The notes under the pieces are model-generated. The model was not told the origin of the DNA. It worked only from the letters and a program-made list of their open reading frames with translations, and made no database searches. A stretch of DNA of 64,000 nucleotides from Lepisosteus oculatus (Eukaryota > Chordata > Actinopteri > Semionotiformes > Lepisosteidae), in contig NC_090704.1 in the NCBI RefSeq assembly GCF_040954835.1, forward strand, positions 40,800,979 to 40,864,978. The letters are read 5' to 3'. Each line of letters begins with the position of its first letter. Position 1 is the first letter of the stretch. Shown one piece after another: positions 22,368 through 33,673 of this stretch. The position numbers were made by a program, and so were the translations under genes.

Positions 22368-25300
22368 CTAGTTACCAGAGAGATATTGCAGAGCGGAGTC
22401 CAAGCTGTCGGTGTGTTTCAAACCAGGCAGGTCAGCTGCCAGCAGCACTTCCAAAACTGAAGCCTGAAGAAAAAAAAAAAGAGATCTGATGGGAGTCTGC
22501 CATTTTGCAATGACAACAGCACTGCTACATTAAAACTCGTGCATCAAGTCATTTTTCATTAAGATTACTTTTAGCAGGCTTACCGGTAGCCCAGAGAAGA
22601 CCAGAGAGACATTCCTGGATTTGAATTGGCGAAGCAAGTCCCTGATTTCATTCACTACAGTGTAGTCAATATTGCTGACGTGATGACAGTCAAGGATGGC
22701 AGAGCGAGGAGGAGACACTGTAAAAGGACACAATAACCCCCAATAATGTCAATGTGTCAGTGGCACAGCCATGTTAAACATACGGGTTAGCGTCCATTAC
22801 AGAGATTCTGAAAGATGAACTGGGTTTATCATCAACAGCTTTGACTAAGATCTTGCCGGCGACAGGAAATATTTAGCATTTCACAATGCAAGGTTAAGTG
22901 ATTTTTACATTTCAAAATTTGATATGGGACTTTAGTACAGATGCAACCTCCCACCTCTAGAAGTAAAATTGTATCTTTACTAATCACCTGACAATTATAT
23001 CTTTGTCTCTAAAATATCACTTCGGAGGGGACTTGTTAAGCTTCCTTTTACTTCAACAGGCCGATAGATCTAAAATGCTGTTCATTTCCATATGCCGGTA
23101 AGACTAGAACAGCACTGATGAGATTACAAAAACTGTCACAGAAAATGGTCAAACAAAGAAAAGGAAAAACATGGAGCATTTAACAAGAAACACAAGTATG
23201 CTTGCTGGTTTAGTTTAAATGTTTCACAATACAAGCTTGAATTTAAAAAAAAGTGCATTGCACGTATCACCTAATCTGTGATGATACTGCTTGTATTTTC
23301 ATTTGCATGTTACGCGTCCAAAAAACAGGTCTTTCAAGTCCAGTAGCAGCTGGAAAAACAAGGAGGCTCCTGGCATCAAACACTGAAAACAGTCTGTCAG
23401 AGAGAGGCTGGAAGAGACATTGCTCTAACAAACTTGGACATTAGCCAGAATCCCCCAAACAACAGGCTGCTTGACTGTTCAAGTACTGCCAGGCCTGATG
23501 AGGCCACTACAGCCTACTGCAGCTCCAAAATGTGATACCGCTTCCTCCAATGTTGATAATTCTCCTGTAAGGTGATGCAGAGCTCCGGACAGGTCAAGCA
23601 ATGAATGTCTCTCACAGATGGGACTGCGGCAGGAGTGCACACACAGGACTGTCCTGTATCCCTTTCTGCACAGAGGGGAGGGAGCACTGTGTGGAGATGA
23701 CTAACAACTGGCAATTCCAAGTTTAAAAAATGAAAACCGAAAGAAAGAGAAACACAATAAAGATTTTTCACTCTTTACCATTGTTGTGCCCCGGTCTTAC
23801 CCAGTAAAGCCTCCGTGAACAAAACTTCGCTGATGTGCTCAGCGGCAGGGAAGTTCAATCCGCTCTCGAGCTCCACCACAAGCACACCATGGTCCAGCAC
23901 CTGCACATGAAGAGGACAGCAACTCTAAAAATGTCCGGGGATATATTTTGTATTAGTCACAGACTAGGTCAAGGCTCATTGGAAATACACTGCACTGATA
24001 AAATACCTGTAATTTTGGTCGTGCGATATTATAAAGCAGCATGAAACCAGACACAACAACGCCTCCAACAATGCCATACTGCACCTCCCAGAAGCTGAAC
24101 AGGAGTGTCACCAGGAAAGGTAGGAGGTCCAATTCTAAGAAGAGAAACAAACTTCAACTTCAACAAAAAATAAGATGTTATTATTTTGCTAAAAATTGTT
24201 ATTATGAATAAAGATGATAATTTGTATTATTGTATTTTGAAATTAGACCAGGTACTTCAAGCAGTTAGTAATGCCAGCAGCCATATCTCCCTGCAACTCA
24301 CAGCTGGCAGCCCACTTAAGCTCAGCAGGTGGGTGTGAGCCTGGACAGTACCTGGGAAACTCCTGGGAAAGATAAGGCTGCTGCTGGAAGAGGTGTTAGT
24401 GGGGCCAGTAGGGGGCACTCACCCTGCGGTCTGTGTGGGCCCTAATACCCCTGTATAGTGATGGGAAAACTATACTGTAAAAAAGCGCTCTCCCTCGGAT
24501 GAGCCGTAAAACTGAGGACCTGACTCTGTGGTCATTTAAAATCCCAGGGCATTTCTCGAAAAGAGTTGGGGTGTTACCCCGGTGTCCTGACTAAATTTCC
24601 CCCTGGCCTTTACCAATCATGGCCTCCTTCTTATCCCCATCTCTGAACTGGCTTCATCACTCTGCTCTCCTCCCCCACTGAGAGCTGGTGTGTGATGGTG
24701 GTGGTGGAGAGGAGTCCCCGCGTTACCTGTAAAGCACTTTGAGTGAAGTGTCCAGTGCTATGTAAGGAATTATTATTAATAATTTCTTTTTTAAATTCGC
24801 TATATTCATTTGCAGTTTTTCACACCAATCCCCCATATCCCTCTCTCACTATTCTTCTGCAGCAAACATCAGGTCACAGCCCTTACTTACTCTGCACTCT
24901 CCAGAGCTTCAGAACTATGGAGCAGTCAACCATGGGAGCCACAGCACAGATAATGACTGCAGCCAGGGCTGCCTTTGGGATGTAACAGAAGAGGGGCATG
25001 AGGAATGCAAGGGACAGGAGCACAATCACACCTGAGACACAGAGAACAGAGATTCCATTAGTGCCCCAAGTCCTTGAATATGACAACCATATGACAGCAG
25101 TAGGCTCCCAACTGGCACAACCTGTGAAGGCACTTGGTCAGAGCCCCGGTCAAGCCCTGTAGGTGCTGGTGGGAGCCGGATTCGGACCGCTAGCAGTGGC
25201 TGGGACTCTCCAACCTTTGGGGTACAGTGTTGCAGTGGCACACATCTGGCCAAAAACCACCAAGATTGAGCTGGCATGATTGGACCACCATAATTCAATT

Positions 25301-28300
25301 CAAGCTTTGTTATCCCCTAGGGGAAATCTGTTTCACAGCAGTGTGCAAAAAATAGACAAACATCACCAACAAAGAACACAGTCCAGCAGCGCTTCAGGAG
25401 ATAAGAGTTATTTTCCACTGTTTGAGGGTGTGATTTCCTGAGTATTACCCTTACACACTGAGATACAAAGGCAATTCCCAGATTGGGGTAGTGTAAATTC
25501 ACAGTGGAGCCACACAACCCATAACTCTTAGATTTCTGTATAGCTCTATGCTTGCGGAGGTAGCTTAGGCTTATCTGACAACAGCGTTCTCTGGGAATGA
25601 CTGTGGAAATTTAAAAATGTAATTAAAAAACGTGATATGGGATTTGTTGCACAATATTTCCTGTAAGGCACTATTCACCCAGCATGTCAGGTCATCAAAG
25701 GCCCTCATTCTCTCTGTGCAGCGTAGTCAGTCAGGTTAATGTACAAATGGAACATTCCACACTGGAAAGGTAATCTTTGTCTTGCTGTACTTTTTTTTTT
25801 TTTTAATGTTGAGACACATGATCTGGGACCTCAACAGAATAACCTCACACTAAAAAGTCAAACATGATTTCAGTTGTTGAGCCTTCTTCAGATGTTAGGT
25901 CAATATCAGTTGCTTTAAATGTATTGGCCTTAAGTGGGAAATAGACCTAGCTTACCAGTGACTACTCCCCCTGCTGGCGTGCACACCCCAGTCTGAGAGT
26001 TCACCGCAGTCCTGCAGACATAAAGGAGGAAACGTCCGAGTGCGGCACTCCCAGCAACAAAACCACAAGAAGCTTCCTGGCAATGTGGAGACATCACAAG
26101 AACCCAGAATTCCCTGGACAATTTGTACATTATTGCGATAAAATGTGCATCAACACTTGGAACTGCCTTACCTTCCAAAACTGCCAGTGACAGGATAGGC
26201 AGAAACAAAGGACCCCATGATATTTGTAAGGCCTGTAGGACAAAACATGAACAGTACATCTAACAAATCAAAATTTTAATCACATAAGGAAGACACATTG
26301 GCAACAATGGTGTGATGTTGCAAACCTGGAATTACTTGAATGAGCTGCAGTAGAATAAGGAGTCATTTCATCATTCAAATATAGAAAGCGCACTGTAATT
26401 TCATGCAATATGAAGTGACATTATTCAAATGAACAGAATCCTAATCTTCTGGAGCCTGCTGAATAAATACTCTCTCATTACTAAAAACATATTCATTCTC
26501 ATTATTTTTTTAGCCTCACTATTTTAAATAACCGCGCATAATAACCCGAGACACTTTTCGATGAGAACAAACCAGCCGTGTCTTAACAGGAGATGGTGAG
26601 ATATCCCATTCTTGTCGGGATATCACGCGAGCACAATTTTCCTTACAAAACAAGACAACAGGCAAAGTATCTTTCGTGGCCGTGACATGGCAGAGTGCAA
26701 ACTCGAAATGGCAGAGAGCAAATGAAGGGCACGACCAGCACTGTCATGAAGTACGTACCGATTGCAAACATCTCCTGGTTGGCATTAATGCGGTAGTCAT
26801 TCTGACTGGCTATGGGGGAGGGGAAGAGAAAAACACACTGTTGGATGAAGAATCACATGAGAACATCTGGATGTGTACAAATGCACACGCTCACTAAACT
26901 AACAAAATTCAGGACTGCCGACGCTTACCGAATGCCTTTGCAATAGCAATGCTCTCCAGCAGACCCATAAGTGGAATGACAGCCAGACCTCCCCCTAAAT
27001 CCTAGAAACAGAAAAAGAATGAGAAAAATCCCCCCCAGAGAGGGATTGGTTTTAATCTATTCAGTTTTAATCCCGTCCTTTTTCAGCACGTCCTCTGTCC
27101 CACATTTTAAAAAAACCCTGAAAATCTACAGTATGAATGCAACTACAGATAGACCAACGCTACCAAGTGCCGTTACGCTCAAAAGGCAATACATTTACAT
27201 GCTTAAAACCACCCCGTTTGTTGAAAACAGGAACTTGTGAATCTGCCGCCACTAGGTTCTGTTTCCAGCAGGCGTACGGAAGCCTTCAGCTGCAGGCAGG
27301 ACAGCGGGCCGCTCACCAGAGCGATCTCCCTGAAGGCGATCACCGTGCCGTTCTCCGTCGTCTCGGAGAAGGGAGGAGGGGAGAATGACGGAAGGCCCTG
27401 GGCTGTGCTCCCGGTGATGGTGAAGTACCCGTGCCCTGTGACCTCGCAGGCGTACGCCAGGCAAGTGGCGGCAATCACTACCAGGGCGTTGCGGGCTGGA
27501 AAACACAAGACGGGGCCCTTTCAACCCTTCTGGCTGCAAAACGGCGGGACCTGAACACAACTTCTCTGAACTGTCTAAATACTGTCGGTGGACAAATCAT
27601 TCGGAAACCCCAGTGTGTTGTGTCTCTATCTAAGTGGCAAGAACTGTAGAAAAACAGGATGCAGCAACTATTCCAAAGCATGTTTATGAAATACTTGCAG
27701 CCTAGTACTATACTATTCCTTTAACAGGATCCCCATTAACTGAGGTTCTGATGGGCGTAATAGTGTACAGGACTGAAAGGCACATTCCAAAATTTCCTAG
27801 GTTTACTGTATGTTTTTAGAGAGACTGGGTTTTAGGTACTGTTCTGGTCAAAGTGATGGATGTTCTGTGCCTCTTAAGCCAATCAAGCATCACCTATCAC
27901 TAACAAAACTCTTTTCCTCAAACAATGTGGGATTCCTGAATGAATATCCAGGGAGTGTATGGTCGGGTATGTGTTTACAGTGTGATCCATTTCATTTTAT
28001 AAGAATACCCCTATACAACACAAAAAACACAACAAACAGCCAAAGATTCATAGAGTATGCCCATCAAAATATTTTATACTTAAGATCTGCAACAACGAAA
28101 CACAAGAAAATATTCAGAGGGGTGCTTGTTTGAAGTATTAAATTAAAAATGGCTCTGGAGAATGCAGAAGTGAAACACACAGACATGATTTAGCATGAGG
28201 ATTTCCTGCGGATACAGACCTGTGGCAGCTGACCACACTATTCCACGAGACACCCTGACGTAAAGGGGCAAGTCCACTCCATGTGTTTTGAAACAGTCTT

Positions 28301-31300
28301 TCATCAGCTTAAGCAGCACCAGCACCATCAGACAGATTATACCCAGGATCAGGTCTCCAACTCTGCCGAATTTAAGAACAAGAGGAGACCAATGATTAAA
28401 AGCAGAGTCAGAATCTCCCATTTTCCAATCTTTTACAGTTTCCAACATCCTCTTAGATCTTTGTAATCAATAGGGACTTGGAATGAGACACAATAATACC
28501 TCTGCTGTGTTTACTGCACACTAACAATGCCCAGCACAGCAGTGAAGCTTGCAGCTCTGTACCTGCTTTGTAGGAGTCAGGTCACTACTCTAGTACTGTG
28601 TGTACTCTGCTAGACATTGTTGAAGAATCACAAGGTTATGAAAAACAGATATTTCCACACGTAAACAGATTTCAGCAACAAGACGTTTCATCTTCTATTC
28701 ATTCCAGTGGGGAAAAAAGAAGGGATCAGAAAATAATACCAACCTGGTTTCACATATGTTGTGGAATGTGTAGTAAACCTGCATGAAAAACTGCTGGGGA
28801 ATGTTCCGAAGACCAAGGATGTTCTGTAAATCGGAGAAATTACCATTTTTTTTATTATTCCAAACAACAAGCAAAGCATCGGAATCAGGACATCGATATA
28901 CAATTACTTTTTAGAACAGGAGTCGGCAACATACAGCGCATTGTCGGCTAGCTAAGGGCTTTTCAACAGCATGTTCGATGGAAGCAGTACGTGCAATAAA
29001 AGTTGAATTCGCCGTGAAGCGATCAAGTTAAAAAACAATAAAAACTATGCTTGACTGTTCTGTAAATCTCTATAATTTCAGTCAATCTAATTCACAATTA
29101 CTTAAATGGCAACATATCATTACCTCATACTTATCATTAATCTGTCATGGAACAAGTAAAGATTTATTCCATGCTGAAAAGAGAAGAAAATAAACAACGT
29201 TTCGGCCGTGGAGCCTTCTCCACACCCCTCTCGGGGTTTTCCAGGGTGTTTTCCAGTTATTCCTACCTTGACCTGACCAAAGCCAATGGTAACAGCAGCT
29301 GCGCAAGTGAAGCCTTTAATCACCGGATACGAAATGAACTCCAACAGAAAACCTGCAAGAGAAATCAGGAGAGATTGCCGCAACGAGACAGAGCTGTATC
29401 TCGCCTAGAGCAGCCATACTGTACTGGCATCTCACTGTGGCACATCCATGAGAAATGCACTACGACGAGTGAGAAATTTAGGTACAACAGACAGAGGAAG
29501 CCTGAAGTGGAATTCTACTCCTAGGATTTGTGCCGTGGGAGCATTAATGACCATATGCAGGCTCAACCTTTCTCATCACCCTGCTGTTGCTTCAGAGAGA
29601 AAACAGCCCACCTGTCCACATTCTAAAGAAACCTGATTTAGTTTTGAAGCTTCCGATTCATTTTAAGACTCATTTTAACCCCCGTCTTGTTTCATTTCTG
29701 ATACTGGCTTCAGAGTAGTATAGCCAATGCCAACCCCAGGTCTAACCCCTGCTTCTTCACCAAAACACGGTTCAAGACAACATGAAACATCAAATAAAGA
29801 ACAGAAAATCTTTGTAATTGTAACTGGGAGGTCTACATATTCAACCACTTCTTTACTTTTAGTTTTTTTTCTTACATATAAAAGGTAATGTAACTTTTTG
29901 CAGAGTAAGCTAAATGCTGGTGTCTGTTCACTCTCCTTTTGACAAGAATTCATGAGCTCAAACTGCTATACCAAACCTACCTTAAAAAAGAATACGTAAT
30001 AAGTTTATTCCATGCTGAAAAAAAGGACAAAGAAAACAACGTTTCAGCCATTGAGCCTTCTTCAGGTGGAGCCTTCTTCAGCCTCTTCACACCTGAAGAA
30101 GGCTCCACGGATGAAACGTTGTGTTTTCTTTCTTCTTTTTTTCAACATGGAATAAACCTATTACCTGTTCCGTTGCAGCCTACGCATGCTGACGCAGCTA
30201 CCCACCTGAACCACTACCTTAAAAAAGATTACAATATAAATAGAAATCAAAGCAAAGCAGCGTTAAGGAAACACTGTTGTAATACGGCAGATGCAAACTG
30301 ATGTTTATGAAGGCTGATCCTTAACACATAAAAATTATTTTAAAATATATGAACATTCAATGAATAAACAGTAGCAACAGCACACAACTATAATCATGAG
30401 TTCCCTACAAAGCCAAATGTACATGATATTTTTTAGTACTACATTGGAAGGGCCTATACACTTTATGTGTAATGAAATTCGCCTGTTGCTTACCCACCCT
30501 CCTTCTGGTTTCCTTAACACAAAAAGGGCATCCACCCAGAAACACTTTACCTAGCTGAAGAACTGCCATGGCGACCTGGATGACCCCACAGAGGAAAGTC
30601 AGCAGCACAGCGTAAACTGGATCGTGGTCGATGTAGGAAGCACACAGCAGGGACATGATTGCTGTTGGGCCCAGTGTCACATCTTTTGAGGTCCCAAAGA
30701 GGCAGTAAATAAAGCAGCCCATAAATGCAGAGTACAGGCCGTACTGCAAGCCATAAGGGAAAGAATGTCAATGAACAGTTATAGCTTACTTAAGTCCAGG
30801 ACAAGAGTTTGTTTTCAGCCTTTAAAGCCAGTGACAGCAAGAACACCTTTAACAGACAACCAGTAAGAGTGAAACTCCACCAAAACTACAAAAATCCCAC
30901 AACTACCTCCTACCAAAACCTGTATATGTGACAAAACTCTTTTAGAATTGATGCTTTCTAAAAGACATTAACAAAATTATGATTAAAGATTATATCACTG
31001 GAATAGCATTTCATCATCATTCTGTCATATGCTTAACAATGCTTTGGCATTGTGATCTTTCATAAGTGTGGTAACCATCAGGAACAAGGGGCACATACCT
31101 GCACAGGTAGGCCAGCAACTTCTGCATAAGCCAGCACCTGTGGCACTGCAGTCAGCCCCACTGTCATTCCAGCAACGAGATCCATCCACAGCCACTGCAG
31201 AGAATACCTGGGCAGCCACCCCAGAATCGGCAGTATCTTCTTTAGAGTACTGAACGAGCAAAATCCTCTAATCCTGTCCCTGGCACACCAGCCACCTCTC

Positions 31301-31326
31301 CTGCACCTGTCCATCACCGTCTCCAT
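22368..31326 (-). CDS. slc26a11: SLC26A11 sodium-independent sulfate/anion transporter, complete, 15 exons
   Basis: Membrane anion exchanger of the SulP/SLC26 family; human SLC26A11 carries sulfate and other anions at plasma and lysosomal membranes. Exons high to low: 31326-31099, 30743-30551, 29352-29267, 28823-28744, 28362-28220, 27495-27317, 27001-26929, 26809-26759, 26232-26172, 26011-25956, 25031-24891, 24134-24007, 23900-23801, 22717-22584, 22463-22368 (stop TAG). They sum to 1,749 bp = 582 residues (human 606), frame kept throughout. The SulP membrane core opens with WLPRYSLQWLWMDLVAG, then GLTAVPQVLAYAEVAGLP and YGLYSAFMGC, GTSKDVTLGPTAIMSLL and FISYPVIKGFTCAAAVTIGF. A STAS domain follows from about residue 470. 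Start chosen as the first in-frame ATG of the first coding exon; no intact alternative is visible. Head-to-head with sgsh. Confidence 0.95.
22584..23900 (-). CDS. slc26a11: slc26a11 STAS-domain exons
   Basis: Exons 23900-23801 and 22717-22584 encode the cytosolic STAS domain. The first gives DHGVLVVELESGLNFPAAEH, the beta-strand and loop of the fold. The second gives AILDCHHVSNIDYT, with the D-x(n)-D spacing of the STAS phosphate-binding-like loop, then an amphipathic helix NEIRDLLRQF. The last exon, 22463-22368, adds a short C-terminal helix and the stop. The C-terminus is about 20 residues shorter than human. Confidence 0.88.
24265..24778 (+). mobile_element. 5S-rRNA-derived SINE (SINE3 type), near full length
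   Basis: The head resembles 5S rRNA (AAGCTCAGCAGG, GAGCCTGGACAGTACCTGGGA). Then comes the body shared with the copy at 6428 (GGGGGCACTCACCCTGCGG, CTATACTGTAAAAAAGCGC). The 3' tail is L2-like (ACCTGTAAAGCACTTTGAGT) and ends in ATT repeats. It lies in an slc26a11 intron. Confidence 0.85.
29161..29222 (+). repeat. half copy of the fold-back MITE
   Basis: One arm only: TTTATTCCATGCTGAAAAG, AACAACGTTTCGGCCGTGG, AGCCTTCTCC. About 100 bp below exon 29352-29267 (minus), hence just inside the following intron. Confidence 0.6.
29997..30163. mobile_element. fold-back MITE with long inverted arms
   Basis: Left arm 29997-30068 and right arm 30090-30163 are near-identical inverted repeats of about 72 bp. 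Each contains GTTTATTCCATG, a purine-rich run, AACGTTTCA and GAGCCTTCTTCAGGTG. The centre has a partial duplication of GAGCCTTCTTCAG. No transposase. In an slc26a11 intron. Confidence 0.75.
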
Positions 31327-31731
31327 TTTCTCCCTTGAAGGAGCTTATTACGAACAAAACTTTTAAAAAATGAGGACGTTCATAAGCTCCTGAAGCCGTG
31401 TGCAGTGCGTAGAAATTTGTCAGGTCGGTTTACAAACAAAGAAAAGTGCTCCAGGTGTTGCGTCAGTAAACACAAGTAAGGAACACTCCACATGAAAAAA
31501 GCATGAGGTATTTGCTTTCAAGCACATGTCTTATCAAATGTCACCTACTGTCTTCAGAAGAAATGGTCATTTGCACTGTGTGCACTAAAGTGCTCACCTA
31601 CATATCTCACAAAAGTATGGATAAAGTGGAAAAAGACTGATATCGAATCTTCCTTATGTTACAACAGCCATATTTACAAAATTCTTGCAAGTGGAAATCA
31701 CATTGTTAATTCCGCACATGCGCTGTTAATC

Positions 31732-31921
31732 TCATCCGTTTTTGCACAAAAGTAAGCGAGGCTGAGAAATATTGCTGGGTTTTTGCTTAGGACACACGAG
31801 TCCTTTAATGTCAACCACCTCCTTGTCCACTTTCTTCTGTAACAACTGGAATTTCAAGTACAAGGCACACAGAATTCCTTGTTGATTAACAACATAGTCA
31901 TCCGCATGAAGTGCATCTGGA
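31732..31921 (-). other. unrecognised open stretch with splice-acceptor context
   Basis: Minus strand: a pyrimidine-rich run ending TTTTCCAG just above 31921 precedes 61 open codons ending in TGA. The text includes ADDYVVNQQGILCALYLKFQ and has ordinary protein-like composition. I recognise no family and could not find a convincing upstream exon or poly(A) signal. It may be chance, a 5' UTR exon of slc26a11, or the last exon of an unknown small gene. Confidence 0.2.
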
Positions 31922-33413
31922 AAATACATACAGATCATTAGACGACACAAATTTATATATTTGAAAAAGACATCTGCTCTTAGTGTAACAAGGTAGAACA
32001 GAACTTTTTTAAAATCCATTTACAAACTTAATATAATAAATATAAGCATGCCTTGCCTATAAAAGAAAGCATATTTTCATGCTCATTTAAAATCTGACTC
32101 TCTTTTTGAAAAAAACATTCCCTTTGTGTTTATTCAATACTCATACTAAATTTCTATTTCAAGACACTACGACACAAGCCCATGCAACAGGTTAGGTTAG
32201 TCTGGTCAAAGGTTGTGCACTACAAGGTTTTTAAATTCTTGCAGGAATAACAGCCTTGAATTGTCATTGCATGACTGTATATTGTGGGTAAGAGCATATT
32301 TTGGTGAAATATAGCTGCTGCAGTTCTCTCAGCTACCTGTCACATTCTGGTTACTTTTCAGAGTACAGAGAGCTGTTAATCTCGCTCAGGTGAGATCACC
32401 TTCATCACTGACTATGCAATATAACAGGTAAGCCTAGTCCAAAGAATTGTTATGATAGGCCTATTTAAAGTTACTTATTGTTTTGTAATTCTGTAGGTAG
32501 ACATGTCTATTTTTTAAAAGTACAAACCAATACAACCGTTTTCATTCCTGCAAACTATTCTCCAAAGAACAACTCCATTTCACTAATCCTTCACATTATT
32601 TACAATAAAGGCATGTATGAATAAGCAAATAATAAAGCTATCATAATTCGAGGCTATTGTACTTACGCACAAACACTTCCATTTTTAAAACGATAGTTTT
32701 ATTTACTTTATTCGACTAAATGAAAAAAATAAATACTAGCATGTTTTACTGACGACCCAACTTCGGTCAGCATTCGTGAACCAGATTGTATTTTCATTGT
32801 ATCTCACATAACTTTAAAACAAACATCAACGTATTTTTTATATTACACATTGCAAAACAAAACACTACCAGATTCATAAGAAATTATACAAATGACAGTT
32901 ATTGTTATTTGTTTCTAACACTAAAACGACATTATACCCGACATTAAAAATAATGAACAACAGTTCAATCTAAAAGACGCGTTCTGAGACTTTTAACATG
33001 ACAGATGTTTTCTCCCTAAAAGTATCTCCCCACACTATACAGTATATATATTATTTTCCTAGCCTTACTTAAAGCAAGAATACAAAGGCATTGAGAGGCT
33101 GTATAAAAATAAAACTTGACTTAAAAACAACCCTTTCAGCAGAAATCACAAAAAAACATACGTACCCCGGCCTTTGCACGTAATGTAGTTATCATTTCTA
33201 ATTAATGTTTTACTATTTTTACTTCAAGCAATCTTACAGGATTCACTTCCAAATCTTTAAAAGACATGACATAACCTTGGTATAATCACTGCAACAACAA
33301 AGCCTGCCCACTTCCTCCATCTACTATGCTCATGTTGCAGTATAAGAGGAACGATTCAGCACCCGTTATCGCAGCTTTTATTGGTGCGTTTTTTTTAATC
33401 GAGAGAGCTGTGT

Positions 33414-33437
33414 TCATGTGACCGAAGTCATGTGATC
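33414..33437 (+). promoter_or_regulatory. tandem CLEAR/M-box-like E-boxes upstream of sgsh
   Basis: TCATGTGAC at 33414-33422 and TCATGTGATC at 33428-33437, starts 14 bp apart, about 240 bp before the sgsh ATG. TCATGTG(A) is the M-box bound by MiT/TFE factors (TFEB, TFE3, MITF), and lysosomal genes including SGSH are reported members of the CLEAR network. The sites are seen directly; factor binding is inferred. Confidence 0.5.
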
Positions 33438-33673
33438 CAGAAAGGCTGTCAGCTGTCCAGGAAGAGCGCATAGGCATGGGATGTACTGTACGACATGCTT
33501 TAATAAGCAGAAATTACAAGAGATTTCAAGCTGATACGCGTATACTTTTTAACTTTATTGTAACAAATGGCTCTGGGTTGTACTTCGAACCTCGACGTTG
33601 ATCATAAATGATGATTTTTTTTAAATGTTCGTTTTGATAAAAACTTTTAATTTAATGTCTTGACGCATTTAAA

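Larger units (their letters stand above)
31327..33673. promoter_or_regulatory. divergent promoter interval between slc26a11 and sgsh
   Basis: 2.35 kb separate the two start codons, which point away from each other. In human the same two genes also share a head-to-head promoter. The interval is mostly AT-rich. It contains the M-box pair near 33.42 kb and an unexplained 61-codon open stretch at 31921-31732. Any non-coding 5' exon of slc26a11 should lie here but could not be placed. Confidence 0.6.

Noticed and set aside
25780-25905. Poly-T tract plus GAGCCTTCTTCAG as a retrocopy tail
   Set aside because: Only a short MITE fragment next to a T-run; no gene-derived sequence or target-site duplication seen.
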